A DNA stretch of 64,000 nt. Source: Longispora sp040681875 (GTDB taxonomy: Bacteria > Actinomycetota > Actinomycetes > Mycobacteriales > Micromonosporaceae). Positions 16,756 through 25,102 of the stretch are shown in pieces. Position numbers and translations under genes: made by a program. Numbering within the stretch: position 1 is the first letter of the stretch; every line of letters starts with the position of its first letter. Location of the stretch: contig NZ_JBFAZP010000004.1 in NCBI RefSeq assembly GCF_040681875.1, forward strand, positions 124,001 to 188,000. Reading direction: 5' to 3'. The notes under the pieces were generated by a model. The model saw nothing but the letters and a program-made list of their open reading frames with translations, ran no database searches and was not told where the DNA came from.

Positions 16756-16782
16756 AGAGAACAACGGCGAGACCCACATAGC

Positions 16783-16813
16783 GAAAGAGCCTCCCCGGTG
16801 GGGAGGCTCTTTC
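16783..16813. terminator. Bidirectional terminator between the small peptide gene and fxsA
   Basis: Perfect 14-bp stem, GAAAGAGCCTCCCC (16783-16796) with its complement (16800-16813), and a 3-nt loop. The A-rich left and T-rich right arm ends let it serve both strands. It is 27 nt after the peptide stop and 8 nt from the fxsA stop. Confidence 0.85.
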
Positions 16814-16821
16814 CATGTCCG

Positions 16822-17289
16822 TCAGACGATCTCACCCTCGATGGGCGCGTCCGGGCTGGTGCCGTGTTGCGCCCTGATCTTCACGGTACGCGGGCCGAAC
16901 AGGTCGTTCGTCAGGCGCGGGTCGAGCCGCCGGGTCGCCACCCGCTCCACCAGGCCCCGGAACAGGCCCCGGGTGGGCGGCGCGATCATCAGCATCCCGA
17001 ACACGTCCGACACGAAGCCGGGGACCAGCATCAGGACCCCGCCGACGAAGACCAGGATCCCGTCGGTGGCGTGCCTGCCGGGCGCCCGGCCCTCCTGGAC
17101 GTCCGTCTGGACGGCCCGCCAGGCCCGGCCGCCCTCGCGGCGGAGCAGCCAGCCGCCCAGCGCCGAGGTCGCCAGCATGAGCAGGAGCGTCCACCCCAGG
17201 CCGATCACCTGACCGACGGCGACGAGCGCCGCGATCTCGACGACGGGCACGACGATCAGTGCCGCGAGGACCAGCCAGAGGGTACGCAT
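16822..17289 (-). CDS. fxsA: FxsA family membrane protein
   Basis: 155 residues. Two hydrophobic segments at the N-terminus (about 3-22 and 25-46, with the E-x-x-x-L-V-x-V-G-x-x-I-G pattern) precede G-x-x-L-L-R-R-E-G-x-R-A and a third hydrophobic segment, I-L-V-F-V-G-G-V-L-M-L-V-P-G-F-V-S-D. These are the hallmarks of FxsA, named for suppressing F-plasmid exclusion of phage T7 in E. coli; its normal role is unknown. ATG at 17289 opens the homologous region. It follows the ppm gene on the same strand by 7 nt and probably ends the lnt-ppm-fxsA operon. Confidence 0.9.
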   Translation of the reverse strand: MRTLWLVLAALIVVPVVEIAALVAVGQVIGLGWTLLLMLATSALGGWLLRREGGRAWRAVQTDVQEGRAPGRHATDGILVFVGGVLMLVPGFVSDVFGMLMIAPPTRGLFRGLVERVATRRLDPRLTNDLFGPRTVKIRAQHGTSPDAPIEGEIV

Positions 17290-17296
17290 GCCCGGT

Positions 17297-18088
17297 TCAA
17301 CGCTCGGCGGACGTCTTCTTCTTCCCGCCCAGCCGGTCACGGACGGCCCAGCCGGTGACCTTGAACAGCGCCTCCCGGATGATCGAACCACTCATCTTGG
17401 ACACGCCGTGCACCCGCTCGTGGAAGGTGATCGGCACCTCGACGAGCTTGCAGCCGGTCTTGTAGGCCCGGTAGGTCAGGTCGACCTGGAAGCAGTACCC
17501 GTGGGAGATGACCGACGCCAGGTCGATCTTGTCGAGCAGGGGCAGCCGGTACGCCCGGTAGCCGCCGGTGGCGTCGCTGACGGGCATGCCGAGCATGATC
17601 CGGATGTACAGGTTGCCGCCGCGCGACAGGAGCAGCCGGCGCTTCGGCCAGTTCACCACGGAACCGCCCGGGATGTAGCGGGCGCCCAGCGCGCCGTCCG
17701 CGCCGGCCGCGATCGCGTCCAGGAGGCGGTGCAGCTGCTCGGGGGCGTGGGAACCGTCGGCGTCCATCTCGCACACGACGTCGTAACCGTGCTCCTTGGC
17801 CCAGCCGAAGCCCGCGATGTACGCGGCGCCCAGGCCCTCCTTGCCCTTGCGGTGCAACACGTGCACCTGCGGGTCGGCGGCGGCCAGCTCGTCGGCGACC
17901 GCACCCGTCCCGTCGGGGCTGTTGTCGTCAGCGACGAGGATGTCCACCTGGGGGACCGCACGGCGTACACGATCGACGATGAGCCGGACGTTCTCCAGCT
18001 CGTTGTACGTCGGGATCACCACGAGGACCCGGCCAACTCCGGGGTACCCCTCCTCCGCCGGGATCGACGGTGTGGTGTTCTCGGTCAC
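17297..18088 (-). CDS. Polyprenol monophosphomannose synthase (GT2, Ppm1/DPM type)
   Basis: 263 residues, family 2 glycosyltransferase. It shows V-V-I-P-T-Y-N-E-L-E-N, D-D-N-S-P-D-G-T, the D-x-D-type C-E-M-D-A-D-G-S-H, and a Q-V-D-L-T-Y-R motif, as in dolichol/polyprenol phosphate mannose synthases. The product mannosylates polyprenyl phosphate, giving the donor for protein O-mannosylation and cell-wall glycolipids. Its GTG/ATG region overlaps the end of lnt (ATGA). In mycobacteria the two activities are fused or adjacent as Ppm1/Lnt, so this order is the expected one. Confidence 0.9.
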   Translation of the reverse strand: MTENTTPSIPAEEGYPGVGRVLVVIPTYNELENVRLIVDRVRRAVPQVDILVADDNSPDGTGAVADELAAADPQVHVLHRKGKEGLGAAYIAGFGWAKEHGYDVVCEMDADGSHAPEQLHRLLDAIAAGADGALGARYIPGGSVVNWPKRRLLLSRGGNLYIRIMLGMPVSDATGGYRAYRLPLLDKIDLASVISHGYCFQVDLTYRAYKTGCKLVEVPITFHERVHGVSKMSGSIIREALFKVTGWAVRDRLGGKKKTSAER

Positions 18089-19731
18089 GCTTCCTCCTCA
18101 TCGGTGTGCTGGGCTGCGGCACGGCGACGGACGAATCCGGCCATGACCAGCCCAAACAGCGCCAGCCCCGCCAGAACGGCCTCCGGCGTGCCCCCCAGCG
18201 TAGTCGCCGGGGTCTTGACTACCGTCAGGTGTGTCGTTCTCACCAGCGCGGCACGGGTGTTGAACGTCGTGGCGTCGTACGCGCGACCGTCCGGGGACAC
18301 GAAAGCCGACACCCCCACGGTCGAGGCCATCAGGCCCGGACGGCCGTGTTCCACGGACCGCAGCCGCACCATGCTCAACTGTTGTTCGGCCTCCGCGGTG
18401 TTGAACGTGGCGTTGTTCGTCTGGGTGACGAGCAGCTGCGCGCCGCCGGTCACGGTGTCCCGGACGATGTCGTCGTAGGCGACCTCGAAGCAGATCACGT
18501 CGCCGATCGTGAAGGCGCCGCCGTCGGCGGGCACGCTCATCACCCCGGGCCGGTCGCCGGCCTCGAAGTCCGAGCGGACCAGGTCCACCTTCTTGGTGAT
18601 CTTCCGGACCAGCGGGCGCATCGGGATGAACTCCGCGAACGGCACCGGATGCCGCTTCGTGTACTCCTGCACCGGCCCCTTGCCCGCGACCCAGAGCAGC
18701 CCCACGTTGCGGACGTGCCCGTCCTTCGGGGCCAGCACCGCGCCGACCAGGATCGGGGCGCCGATCGCGCGCGCCGCCCGGTCGATGGCCTCGAAGGCGT
18801 CGGCGTTGACGTACGGGTCGATGTCGGAGGAGTTCTCCGGCCAGACCACGAGCGCGGGGCGGCGGATCTCCTGGCGGTCGACCTTCGCGGCCAGCTCCAG
18901 GGTCGCGTCGACGTGGTTGTCGAGGACCGCCCGGCGCTGCTCGTTGAAGTCGAGGCCCAGGCGGGGCACGTTGCCCTGCACGACGGCGATGTCCACGGCC
19001 CGGCCCTCGCCCGGCGCGACCACCGGGAGGAGCGCCCCGACCCCCATGACGGCGACCGCGCCGAGGTCGGCGAGCAGGGCCACGGTCACGAGCCGGCGGG
19101 CCGCCCCGGACCGGGCGGCGTCGTCCGCGCCGGCGGCCGGGCGCGGGCCGAACGCGAGGTGCCAGGCCGCGTAGGCCAGCAGCCCGCCGGCCCCCGCCAC
19201 CACCAGGGTGACCAGAGGCGCGCCGCCGAGGTACGCGAACCGGACCGTGGGCGCGTCGGCCTGGCTGAACGCGAGCCGCCCCCACGGGAAGCCCCCGAAC
19301 GGGGTCCGCGACCGGGCGTACTCCTGCGCGACCCAGAGCAGGGCGGTCAGGACGGGCCAGCTCCACGCGTACCGGCGGAAGAGGGGGGTCGTGAGGGCGG
19401 CGGCCGCGCCCAGCAGGCCGACGTAGGACGCCTGGAGGTTGGCGAGCAGGATCCACGGCCACCAGCCGACCTGGGTCCCCGTCCAGCTCAACAGGGGCAC
19501 GAACAGCACCACGCCGGTGATCCAGCCGAATCCGAGCCCGCCCCACAGGCTCCGGCCGCGCACCGCGCACGCGAGCAGCGCCACGCCGAGCGGCGCGCAG
19601 AACCACAGGCCGTAGGGCGGGAAGGCCACCAGGAGAAGGCCGCCGGCCACCACGGCGGCGGCGTACGCCAACCACCGGGGGATCCTCGCCGGCCGCTCGG
19701 GGGCGGGGGCGGCGGTCTCAGTCATCAGCAC
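18085..19731 (-). CDS. lnt: Apolipoprotein N-acyltransferase
   Basis: 548 residues. About seven membrane helices in the first 200 residues are followed by a periplasmic-side nitrilase domain. The catalytic triad parts are visible: Glu in V-V-W-P-E-N-S-S-D, Lys further along, and Cys in G-D-V-I-C-F-E-V-A-Y-D-D. Lnt transfers an acyl chain to the N-terminal Cys of lipoproteins. It is first in the leftward lnt-ppm-fxsA operon. The 468 nt upstream contain no gene on either strand that I can support. Confidence 0.9.
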   Translation of the reverse strand: MLMTETAAPAPERPARIPRWLAYAAAVVAGGLLLVAFPPYGLWFCAPLGVALLACAVRGRSLWGGLGFGWITGVVLFVPLLSWTGTQVGWWPWILLANLQASYVGLLGAAAALTTPLFRRYAWSWPVLTALLWVAQEYARSRTPFGGFPWGRLAFSQADAPTVRFAYLGGAPLVTLVVAGAGGLLAYAAWHLAFGPRPAAGADDAARSGAARRLVTVALLADLGAVAVMGVGALLPVVAPGEGRAVDIAVVQGNVPRLGLDFNEQRRAVLDNHVDATLELAAKVDRQEIRRPALVVWPENSSDIDPYVNADAFEAIDRAARAIGAPILVGAVLAPKDGHVRNVGLLWVAGKGPVQEYTKRHPVPFAEFIPMRPLVRKITKKVDLVRSDFEAGDRPGVMSVPADGGAFTIGDVICFEVAYDDIVRDTVTGGAQLLVTQTNNATFNTAEAEQQLSMVRLRSVEHGRPGLMASTVGVSAFVSPDGRAYDATTFNTRAALVRTTHLTVVKTPATTLGGTPEAVLAGLALFGLVMAGFVRRRAAAQHTDEEEA

Positions 19732-20199
19732 CGGCCCATTGTGCGGGTGGAAAAAAGATAACGGGGCGCGGCCCCCGCCGCGCCCCCTACATCACCCAGG
19801 TATCCCTGCCGGTCCGGCAGGATGTCCGAGGGAACCTTCGGACCAGTCCGACACGAGTTGGCTGCCCGCCCCGCACTGTTGTCTACTGGCTCCCCGCACA
19901 TCCTGCCCGGAACCGACGTCGCGGCCACTCTCGCACCGCCCCGCCGACCTCCATCCTGTGGACCTGGCCGCTGGCGGACGACGCGACCTGTCGGCCACCA
20001 TGCCCACCGGATGGAGCGACGGAGCGAGCCGAGCCGCTCCGAAGTAGGACTCACAGACCGTACGCATCGCAGGCCCGTTAGCGCCAACCAAACCAGAATT
20101 TTGGCAATAGGAAACCGGCGTGTCGCCGGTGTGTCGTTTCGGAGGGCTCCCCGTTCGTCATACCCGTGACAGGCTCGACGAGAACGAAGGAGAACGATC
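19732..20199. other. Gene-free 468-nt divergent intergenic region
   Basis: No ORF here has plausible codon use or a ribosome binding site. An AAAAAAGATAA patch near 19750 may be part of the lnt promoter. A perfect 7-bp inverted repeat, ACCGGCG/CGCCGGT (20114-20130), stands just upstream of the ECF42-type promoter for the DGPF gene. Confidence 0.5.
20132..20159 (+). promoter_or_regulatory. ECF42-type promoter of the DGPF gene
   Basis: TGTCGT (20132-20137), 18 bp, CGTC (20156-20159). This agrees with the TGTCGA / CG[A/T]C motif reported for ECF42 sigma factors in Streptomyces venezuelae. The DGPF ATG is 41 nt downstream. The sigma gene next door would supply the cognate factor. Confidence 0.5.
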
Positions 20200-20538
20200 A
20201 TGCGGTACGCGATGCTCATCGTCAGCGACGAGGCCCTCGAGGACGCGGCGTCACCCGAGGAGACCAAGGAACACGAGGCCGCGGTGTGGGCGTGGTTCGA
20301 GCGCTGGGACGGGCACTTCGGCGAGGGTGGCGCGGAGTTGCAGCGGGTCGCCGGCGCGCGCACGATCCGTGGCGAGGTGGTCACCGACGGCCCGTACGTG
20401 GAGCTGAAGGAGGTCATCGGGGGCATCGTGTTCCTGGAGACGCCGACCCTGGAGGAGGCCGTGGAGATCGCGCGGACGTGGCCCGGGCTGAAGTACCCGT
20501 ACGTGAGCGTGGAGGTCCGCGGGACGGTCTCGCGCTGA
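20200..20538 (+). CDS. YciI/DGPF-domain protein
   Basis: 112 residues. It has M-R-Y-A-M-L-I opening, the D-G-P-Y-V-E signature near residue 67, and the K-E-V-I-G-G-I following strand, as in YciI-like ferredoxin-fold proteins. The DGPF subfamily is the constant genomic companion of ECF42 sigma factors; its biochemical role is unknown. AAGGAGAA lies 8 nt before the ATG. It converges on an ECF42-type sigma gene, with 32 nt between stops. Confidence 0.85.
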   Translation: MRYAMLIVSDEALEDAASPEETKEHEAAVWAWFERWDGHFGEGGAELQRVAGARTIRGEVVTDGPYVELKEVIGGIVFLETPTLEEAVEIARTWPGLKYPYVSVEVRGTVSR

Positions 20539-20570
20539 CCCGCTTCGGGGTCTCCGCGCCGGGTCTGCGG

Positions 20571-21746
20571 TCAGCGCGCCGGGTCCGCTGAACGGCCGGT
20601 GAGCCGGGCGTCGAGGAGTCGGCGTTCGGCGGGGTCGACGGCCAGGTCGTGCGCGGTGCGCGCGGCCCGGCCGGCCTCCTCGTCGCGGCCCAGCGCCGCC
20701 AGCAGTTCCGCGCGGGTGGCGTGCAGCAGGCGGTAGTGGCCGAGCCGTTCTGAGACCTCCTCCACCTCGGCGAGGGCCCGTTCCGGCCCGTGCAGCCGCC
20801 AGGTGGCCACCGCGCGGGACAGCCAGGTGACGGGGTCGGGGCGCAGGGCGTGCAGCCGGTCGTACAGCGCCCGGATCGCCCGCCAGTCGGTGGCCCCGGC
20901 GGTGGGCGCGATGGCGTGCTGGGCGGCGATCCCGGCCTGTAGCTGGTAGACCCCCGGCCGGCACAGCGCGACCGCCCTGCGCAGCCGGCGCAGCGCCGCC
21001 CCGATCAGGGCGCCGTCCCAGCGGGACCGGTCCTGGTCGTCGAGCGTGACGAGGGCGCCGTCCGCGTCGAACCGGGTCGCCGACCGCGCCTCGTGCAGCT
21101 CCATCAGCGCGGCCAGGCCCGCCGCCTCCGGCTCGCCCGGCATCAGGTCCGCCAGCTCCCGGGTCAGCCGCAGCGCCTCGGTCCGCAGCGGCGCCCGGGA
21201 CTGGTAGCCCTCGTTGAACACCAGGTAGAGCACGTGCAGCACCCCGTCGAGCCGTTCGGCGAGCCGCTCGGGATCGGGCACGGCGAAGGGCGAAGGACGG
21301 TTCTTCAGGGTACGGCGCGCCCGGGTCAACCGCTGCGCCATCGTCGTCTCGGGCACCAGGAACGCGGCGGCCACCTCCGCCGTGGACAGCCCGCCCACGG
21401 CCCGCAGGGTGAGCGCGATCTGCGCCTCGGTCGGCAGCACCGGATCGCAGCAGCCGAACAGCAGGGCGAGCCGGTCGTCCTCGGTCTGGTCCACGTCGGC
21501 GACCCGGGCGAGCAGTTCGCGACCCCGGGCCTCGCGGCGCAGCCGGTCGACGGCGCGCCGCCAGGCGGTGATGAGCAGCCAGCCGCCCGGGTTCGCGGGG
21601 ACGCCGTCCGCCGGCCAGTGGTCGAGGGCGGCGGCCACGGCCTCCTGGAGCGCGTCCTCGGCGGCGTCGAGGTCGCCCAGGCGGCGGGCGAGGGCGGCGC
21701 GGATCCGGGGCGCGTCGGCACGCCACACCTGGTCGAGAGCCTCCAC
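20571..21746 (-). CDS. ECF42-type RNA polymerase sigma factor with C-terminal helical extension
   Basis: 391 residues. The sigma-2 region (about 8-75) has D-A-E-D-A-L-Q-E-A, and sigma-4 (about 110-160) has L-S-T-A-E-V-A-A-A-F-L-V-P-E-T-T-M-A-Q-R-L. The protein continues for some 220 residues in a TPR-like helical extension with Y-L-V-F-N-E-G-Y near 180, the hallmark of ECF42 (DUF6596). In this group the extension replaces an anti-sigma factor as the regulatory element. The adjacent DGPF gene and its matching promoter support the class. ATG or GTG at 21746 keeps the whole sigma-2 domain. Confidence 0.9.
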   Translation of the reverse strand: MEALDQVWRADAPRIRAALARRLGDLDAAEDALQEAVAAALDHWPADGVPANPGGWLLITAWRRAVDRLRREARGRELLARVADVDQTEDDRLALLFGCCDPVLPTEAQIALTLRAVGGLSTAEVAAAFLVPETTMAQRLTRARRTLKNRPSPFAVPDPERLAERLDGVLHVLYLVFNEGYQSRAPLRTEALRLTRELADLMPGEPEAAGLAALMELHEARSATRFDADGALVTLDDQDRSRWDGALIGAALRRLRRAVALCRPGVYQLQAGIAAQHAIAPTAGATDWRAIRALYDRLHALRPDPVTWLSRAVATWRLHGPERALAEVEEVSERLGHYRLLHATRAELLAALGRDEEAGRAARTAHDLAVDPAERRLLDARLTGRSADPAR

Positions 21747-21776
21747 CCCCGCAGGCTACCGCGCGTCGGGCCGGCG

Positions 21777-22685
21777 TCAGTCGGCGAAGGCGTCGACGGG
21801 CGCGCGCAGGTCGAGGGTGAGGTCGTCGTCGTTGGCCTCGTCGACGCCGAAGGAGGCCAGTACGGCACCGGTGGCGCGGTCGGCGAGTTCGATCCTGGCG
21901 TTGGAGTAGTAGCCGACCTGGATGTCCTCGGTGAAGTACCGGGCGTTGGACAGACCGCCGTCCCTCATCACGCTGGCGATGCTCATCCCCCAGAAGTGGT
22001 GTCCCTCGTACCGGGGGCTGTAGTTGCAGGCGGTCCAACCCTTCAGCGACGCCTTGTACTCGATGCGGATCTTGAGCACCCCCCGGCTGGCGGTGAGCCT
22101 CGCGACCACCGACTGCCCCGGATCGAGCCTGACCTTGACCCCGGACGTGGAGCCGACCACCACCTCCTTGGTCTCCGTCCTGCTCTCGCCCCACGAGTGG
22201 CTGTACGACATCGACGTCTCGCCGCCACCCCCCGCGCCGAGGAATTTCACGTCGTAGGTGAACCTCTGCTCCACGGAGACCGTGTTCGACTTCGACCACG
22301 TGTTGCTCGTCGTGTTGGCGACCTGCTCGGTGATGCTCGCTTCGAAGTCCGCCGGGACGCTGCTGCCGTTCACCAGGTCCCTCTCGGCCACGATCACCGG
22401 CTCGGACGTGATCCCGGTGACGCGGGCGCTCTTCACCTTCAGTCTCGTGGCCACCTCCGGCCAGTCGTACGTCTTGTACAGGTCGTTCCACGGGGTGGGA
22501 CTGCGCAGGTAGGCGTCGTTGGGACGTTTTCCCTTGTAGGCGTGCACCGCCGACTTCAACGACGAGTCCCCCAGGTCGAACGTCGAGCGTTCGGTGTCGG
22601 TGATGACGTGCAGCAGGGTGCCGGAGGCGGTGACGCTCGACGAGCCGGCGTCACCGCCGGCGGTGATGGAGACAGAGATGGACAC
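21777..22685 (-). CDS. Aerolysin / ETX-MTX2-like beta-pore-forming protein
   Basis: 302 residues from GTG at 22685, which has GGGGG upstream; ATG at 22823 is an in-frame alternative that adds 46 residues unlike the rest. The middle (about 120-215) is Ser/Thr-rich with alternating polar and apolar residues: N-T-W-S-K-S-N-T-V-S-V-E-Q, a glycine turn G-A-G-G-G-G, then E-T-S-M-S-Y-S-H-S-W. A P-G-Q-S-V-V-A-R-L strand follows. This pattern, a membrane-inserting hairpin followed by the P-x-x-x-V strand, is that of the aerolysin/epsilon-toxin fold. There is no signal peptide. Its stop is 30 nt beyond the sigma gene start on the same strand. Family call from pattern only. Confidence 0.55.
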   Translation of the reverse strand: MSISVSITAGGDAGSSSVTASGTLLHVITDTERSTFDLGDSSLKSAVHAYKGKRPNDAYLRSPTPWNDLYKTYDWPEVATRLKVKSARVTGITSEPVIVAERDLVNGSSVPADFEASITEQVANTTSNTWSKSNTVSVEQRFTYDVKFLGAGGGGETSMSYSHSWGESRTETKEVVVGSTSGVKVRLDPGQSVVARLTASRGVLKIRIEYKASLKGWTACNYSPRYEGHHFWGMSIASVMRDGGLSNARYFTEDIQVGYYSNARIELADRATGAVLASFGVDEANDDDLTLDLRAPVDAFAD

Positions 22686-22881
22686 AGTTTCCCCCGATAT
22701 GTGTCTGACCACGGCGGCCGCGACCGCACGCGACGCCGACAACCCACTCAGGATAGGGAAATCACCCACAGGACATTGCGGATCGCACAATTTGCCCCAG
22801 CCCCATGCGGTCCGGATTGCCACCGTCTCCGGCCCGGTGTACGGTCAACCAAGACGTACGTACGGTTTATAAGGAGCGCAC

Positions 22882-23649
22882 ATGTGGGACCCGAACACCT
22901 ACGCCCGCTACGGTGACGAGCGCAGCCGCCCCTTCTTCGAGCTGGTCGCCCGGATCGGCGCCACCGCGCCCCGCACCGTGGTCGACCTGGGCTGCGGCCC
23001 CGGCAATCTGACCGCCACCCTCGCCGACCGCTGGCCGGACGCGGCGGTCCGGGGCCTCGACAGCTCCCCCGAGATGATCGACAAGGCCCGGGCGTCGTCG
23101 GACCTGGAGTTCGCGGTCGCCGACGTCAACGACTTCACCCCCGGCCCCGACGTGGACGTCCTGGTGTCCAACGCCGTGCTCCAGTGGGTGCCGGAGCACC
23201 AGGAGCTGCTCCGGCGCTGGTCACGGGCCCTGTCCCCCGACGGGTGGCTGGCGTTCCAGGTGCCGGGCAACTTCGCCGCGCACTCGCACGAGACCCTGCG
23301 CGCGCTGGCGTTCGAGGAGCCGTGGCGCGACCTGCTCGACTGGCGGCCCCGGGTCGCCCCGGTGCTCGACGCCGCCGGGTACGCGCAGCTGCTGCTCGGC
23401 GAGGGGCTCGCGGTCGACGCGTGGGAGACGACGTACGTGCACCTGCTGCCGGCCGCCGACGTGCACCCCGTCCTGACCTGGATGGAGGGCACCGCGCTGC
23501 GGCCGGTCCGGTCCCGCCTCGACGACGCGCACTGGGCGGCGTTCCGCACCGAACTGGGCGCGCGGCTCGCCGAGAGCTACCCGACGACGCACGGCGTGGT
23601 GGCGTTCCCGTTCGCGCGGATCTTCTGCGTCGCGCACAAGGCCGGCTGA
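22882..23649 (+). CDS. tam: Trans-aconitate 2-methyltransferase
   Basis: 255 residues. M-W-D-P-N-T-Y at the N-terminus, the SAM motif V-V-D-L-G-C-G-P-G-N near residue 36, L-D-S-S-P-E-M-I, S-N-A-V-L-Q-W-V and Q-V-P-G-N-F are all characteristic of Tam. The enzyme methylates trans-aconitate and relieves aconitase inhibition by this spontaneous by-product. AAGGAG is 8 nt before the ATG. A CGTACGTACG palindromic patch (22854-22863) lies in the promoter region shared with the divergent aerolysin-like gene. Confidence 0.85.
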   Translation: MWDPNTYARYGDERSRPFFELVARIGATAPRTVVDLGCGPGNLTATLADRWPDAAVRGLDSSPEMIDKARASSDLEFAVADVNDFTPGPDVDVLVSNAVLQWVPEHQELLRRWSRALSPDGWLAFQVPGNFAAHSHETLRALAFEEPWRDLLDWRPRVAPVLDAAGYAQLLLGEGLAVDAWETTYVHLLPAADVHPVLTWMEGTALRPVRSRLDDAHWAAFRTELGARLAESYPTTHGVVAFPFARIFCVAHKAG

Positions 23650-23706
23650 CCGGGGACCCGCTCCGCCGGGGACCGTACCCGTCGAGTGTTTCCGTTCTTG
23701 TGGGCG

Positions 23707-25008
23707 CTAGGCGGTGGCGACCCCGGCGAGGAGGGCGCGGGCCACGTCCGGGTGGTCCTCGGCGAGCAGGCCGGCGGCGGCCAGCACGTAGGCCCGGTCC
23801 ACGTGCCGGTGGGCGGCGCGCGGCGTGGGCCAGGAACCGGCGTGGTCGGACAGGGCGGCGGCCAGCAGCGCGTCGGAGGCGTCGGCGGGCAGGGTGCGCA
23901 GGACCCCGCCGGAGCCGATCACCAGGCGGACCTCGCGCAGGTCCTTGCCGCCCCGCAGCGGCCCGTCGGCCAGCACCCGTTCGCCCCGGGCGTGCCGGCG
24001 CAGCGCCACGGTCACCGCCAGCTCGGCGAGCCGGGCGTCGACGGCCAGGTCGTCGGCGAGGAACCCGGGGTCACCGGCGCGGGCGTCGGCGGCCGGGGCG
24101 AGCACCCGGGCCTCGGCCTCGCCGATCAGCTTCTCCCGGACCGCCGCCTCGACGACGCCGGGCGCGCCCCAGCGCACCCCCAGATCCCCCTCGACGGTCC
24201 GGGACCGCCACAGGGTGCCGGCGACCTCGCCGTGCAGGCCGGCCTCGCGCTCGGGGTCGGGGGTGAGCACCGAGTACACGTCGGTGGTGGCCCCGCCGAC
24301 GTCGACGACCACCACGTCCCCGTCGAGGAGTTCCACGGCCGACAGCACGATGTCGGGGGTCGCGCCCCGCACCAGGGAGGCGAACCGCGGCCCCCTCGAC
24401 AGCTTCTTGCCGCCGATCACGTGCCGCAGGAACACCTCCCGCAGGGCCAGGCGCGCGGGCCCCGGGTTCAGGGTGCCGATCCGGGGCAGGACGTTGTCGC
24501 AGCCCACAGCCGTGCGGGCGGCCAGGATGTCACAGGCCTCCTCGCGCGCGTCGGCGTTGCCGGCCACCACGACGGGTACCGCGATCCGGCTGATCCGGCG
24601 CGCGTTGTGCAGGATCGTCTCGGCGTCCCCTCCGTCGGTACCGCCCACGAGGAGCAGCACGTCGGGCTTCGCGGCGCGGACGGCGGCCACCCCGGCGGCG
24701 TCGAGCGGGCCCGCGGAGACGTGCACGACCTTCGCGCCGGCCGACATGCCGACCCGGTAGCCGGCCTCGGCGGTGACCAGGGCCTCGTACCCGATGACGG
24801 CCAGCCGCAGCCCGCCGCCCGCGCTGGAACACGCCCGCAGGTCGTCGAGCCGCAGCCCCGTCGCGGCGACCGTGGCGTCGACGCCGCGCAGCACGTCGGT
24901 GTCCAGGGTCGTGGGGTGGCTGGCCGTGGCGGCCAGCTCCCCCGTCTCCGTGTCCACGACGGCGAGCTTGGTGAACGTGGACCCGACGTCGACGCAGCCG
25001 ATCAGCAC
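23707..25008 (-). CDS. GlmL/MutL-type ASKHA ATPase, presumed aminomutase reactivase
   Basis: 433 residues. An actin-like ATPase fold: D-V-G-S-T-F-T-K at residues 7-14, V-D-V-G-G-A-T-T-D-V in the second lobe, and L-L-V-G-G-T-D-G-G near 122. These match GlmL/MutL, proteins found beside B12-dependent glutamate and lysine/ornithine mutases and thought to reactivate or chaperone them. Here it ends the kdd-kamDE-kal operon, 94 nt after kal, supporting a role in maintaining KamDE. GTG start at 25008. Confidence 0.8.
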   Translation of the reverse strand: MLIGCVDVGSTFTKLAVVDTETGELAATASHPTTLDTDVLRGVDATVAATGLRLDDLRACSSAGGGLRLAVIGYEALVTAEAGYRVGMSAGAKVVHVSAGPLDAAGVAAVRAAKPDVLLLVGGTDGGDAETILHNARRISRIAVPVVVAGNADAREEACDILAARTAVGCDNVLPRIGTLNPGPARLALREVFLRHVIGGKKLSRGPRFASLVRGATPDIVLSAVELLDGDVVVVDVGGATTDVYSVLTPDPEREAGLHGEVAGTLWRSRTVEGDLGVRWGAPGVVEAAVREKLIGEAEARVLAPAADARAGDPGFLADDLAVDARLAELAVTVALRRHARGERVLADGPLRGGKDLREVRLVIGSGGVLRTLPADASDALLAAALSDHAGSWPTPRAAHRHVDRAYVLAAAGLLAEDHPDVARALLAGVATA

Positions 25009-25102
25009 GGCGCACCCGCCGTCCGGTGCCGCGCGGGCACCGGCACCGGCCGGCGACGGCCGAGGCCACCGCGCGCCGGGTGCCGCCGGAGGTGGCCGGG
25101 CG

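Noticed and set aside
19725..20426. Minus-strand 233-codon frame across the lnt-DGPF gap
   Set aside because: It runs antisense into the DGPF gene, has Arg/Ser-rich composition without domain pattern, and no ribosome binding site.
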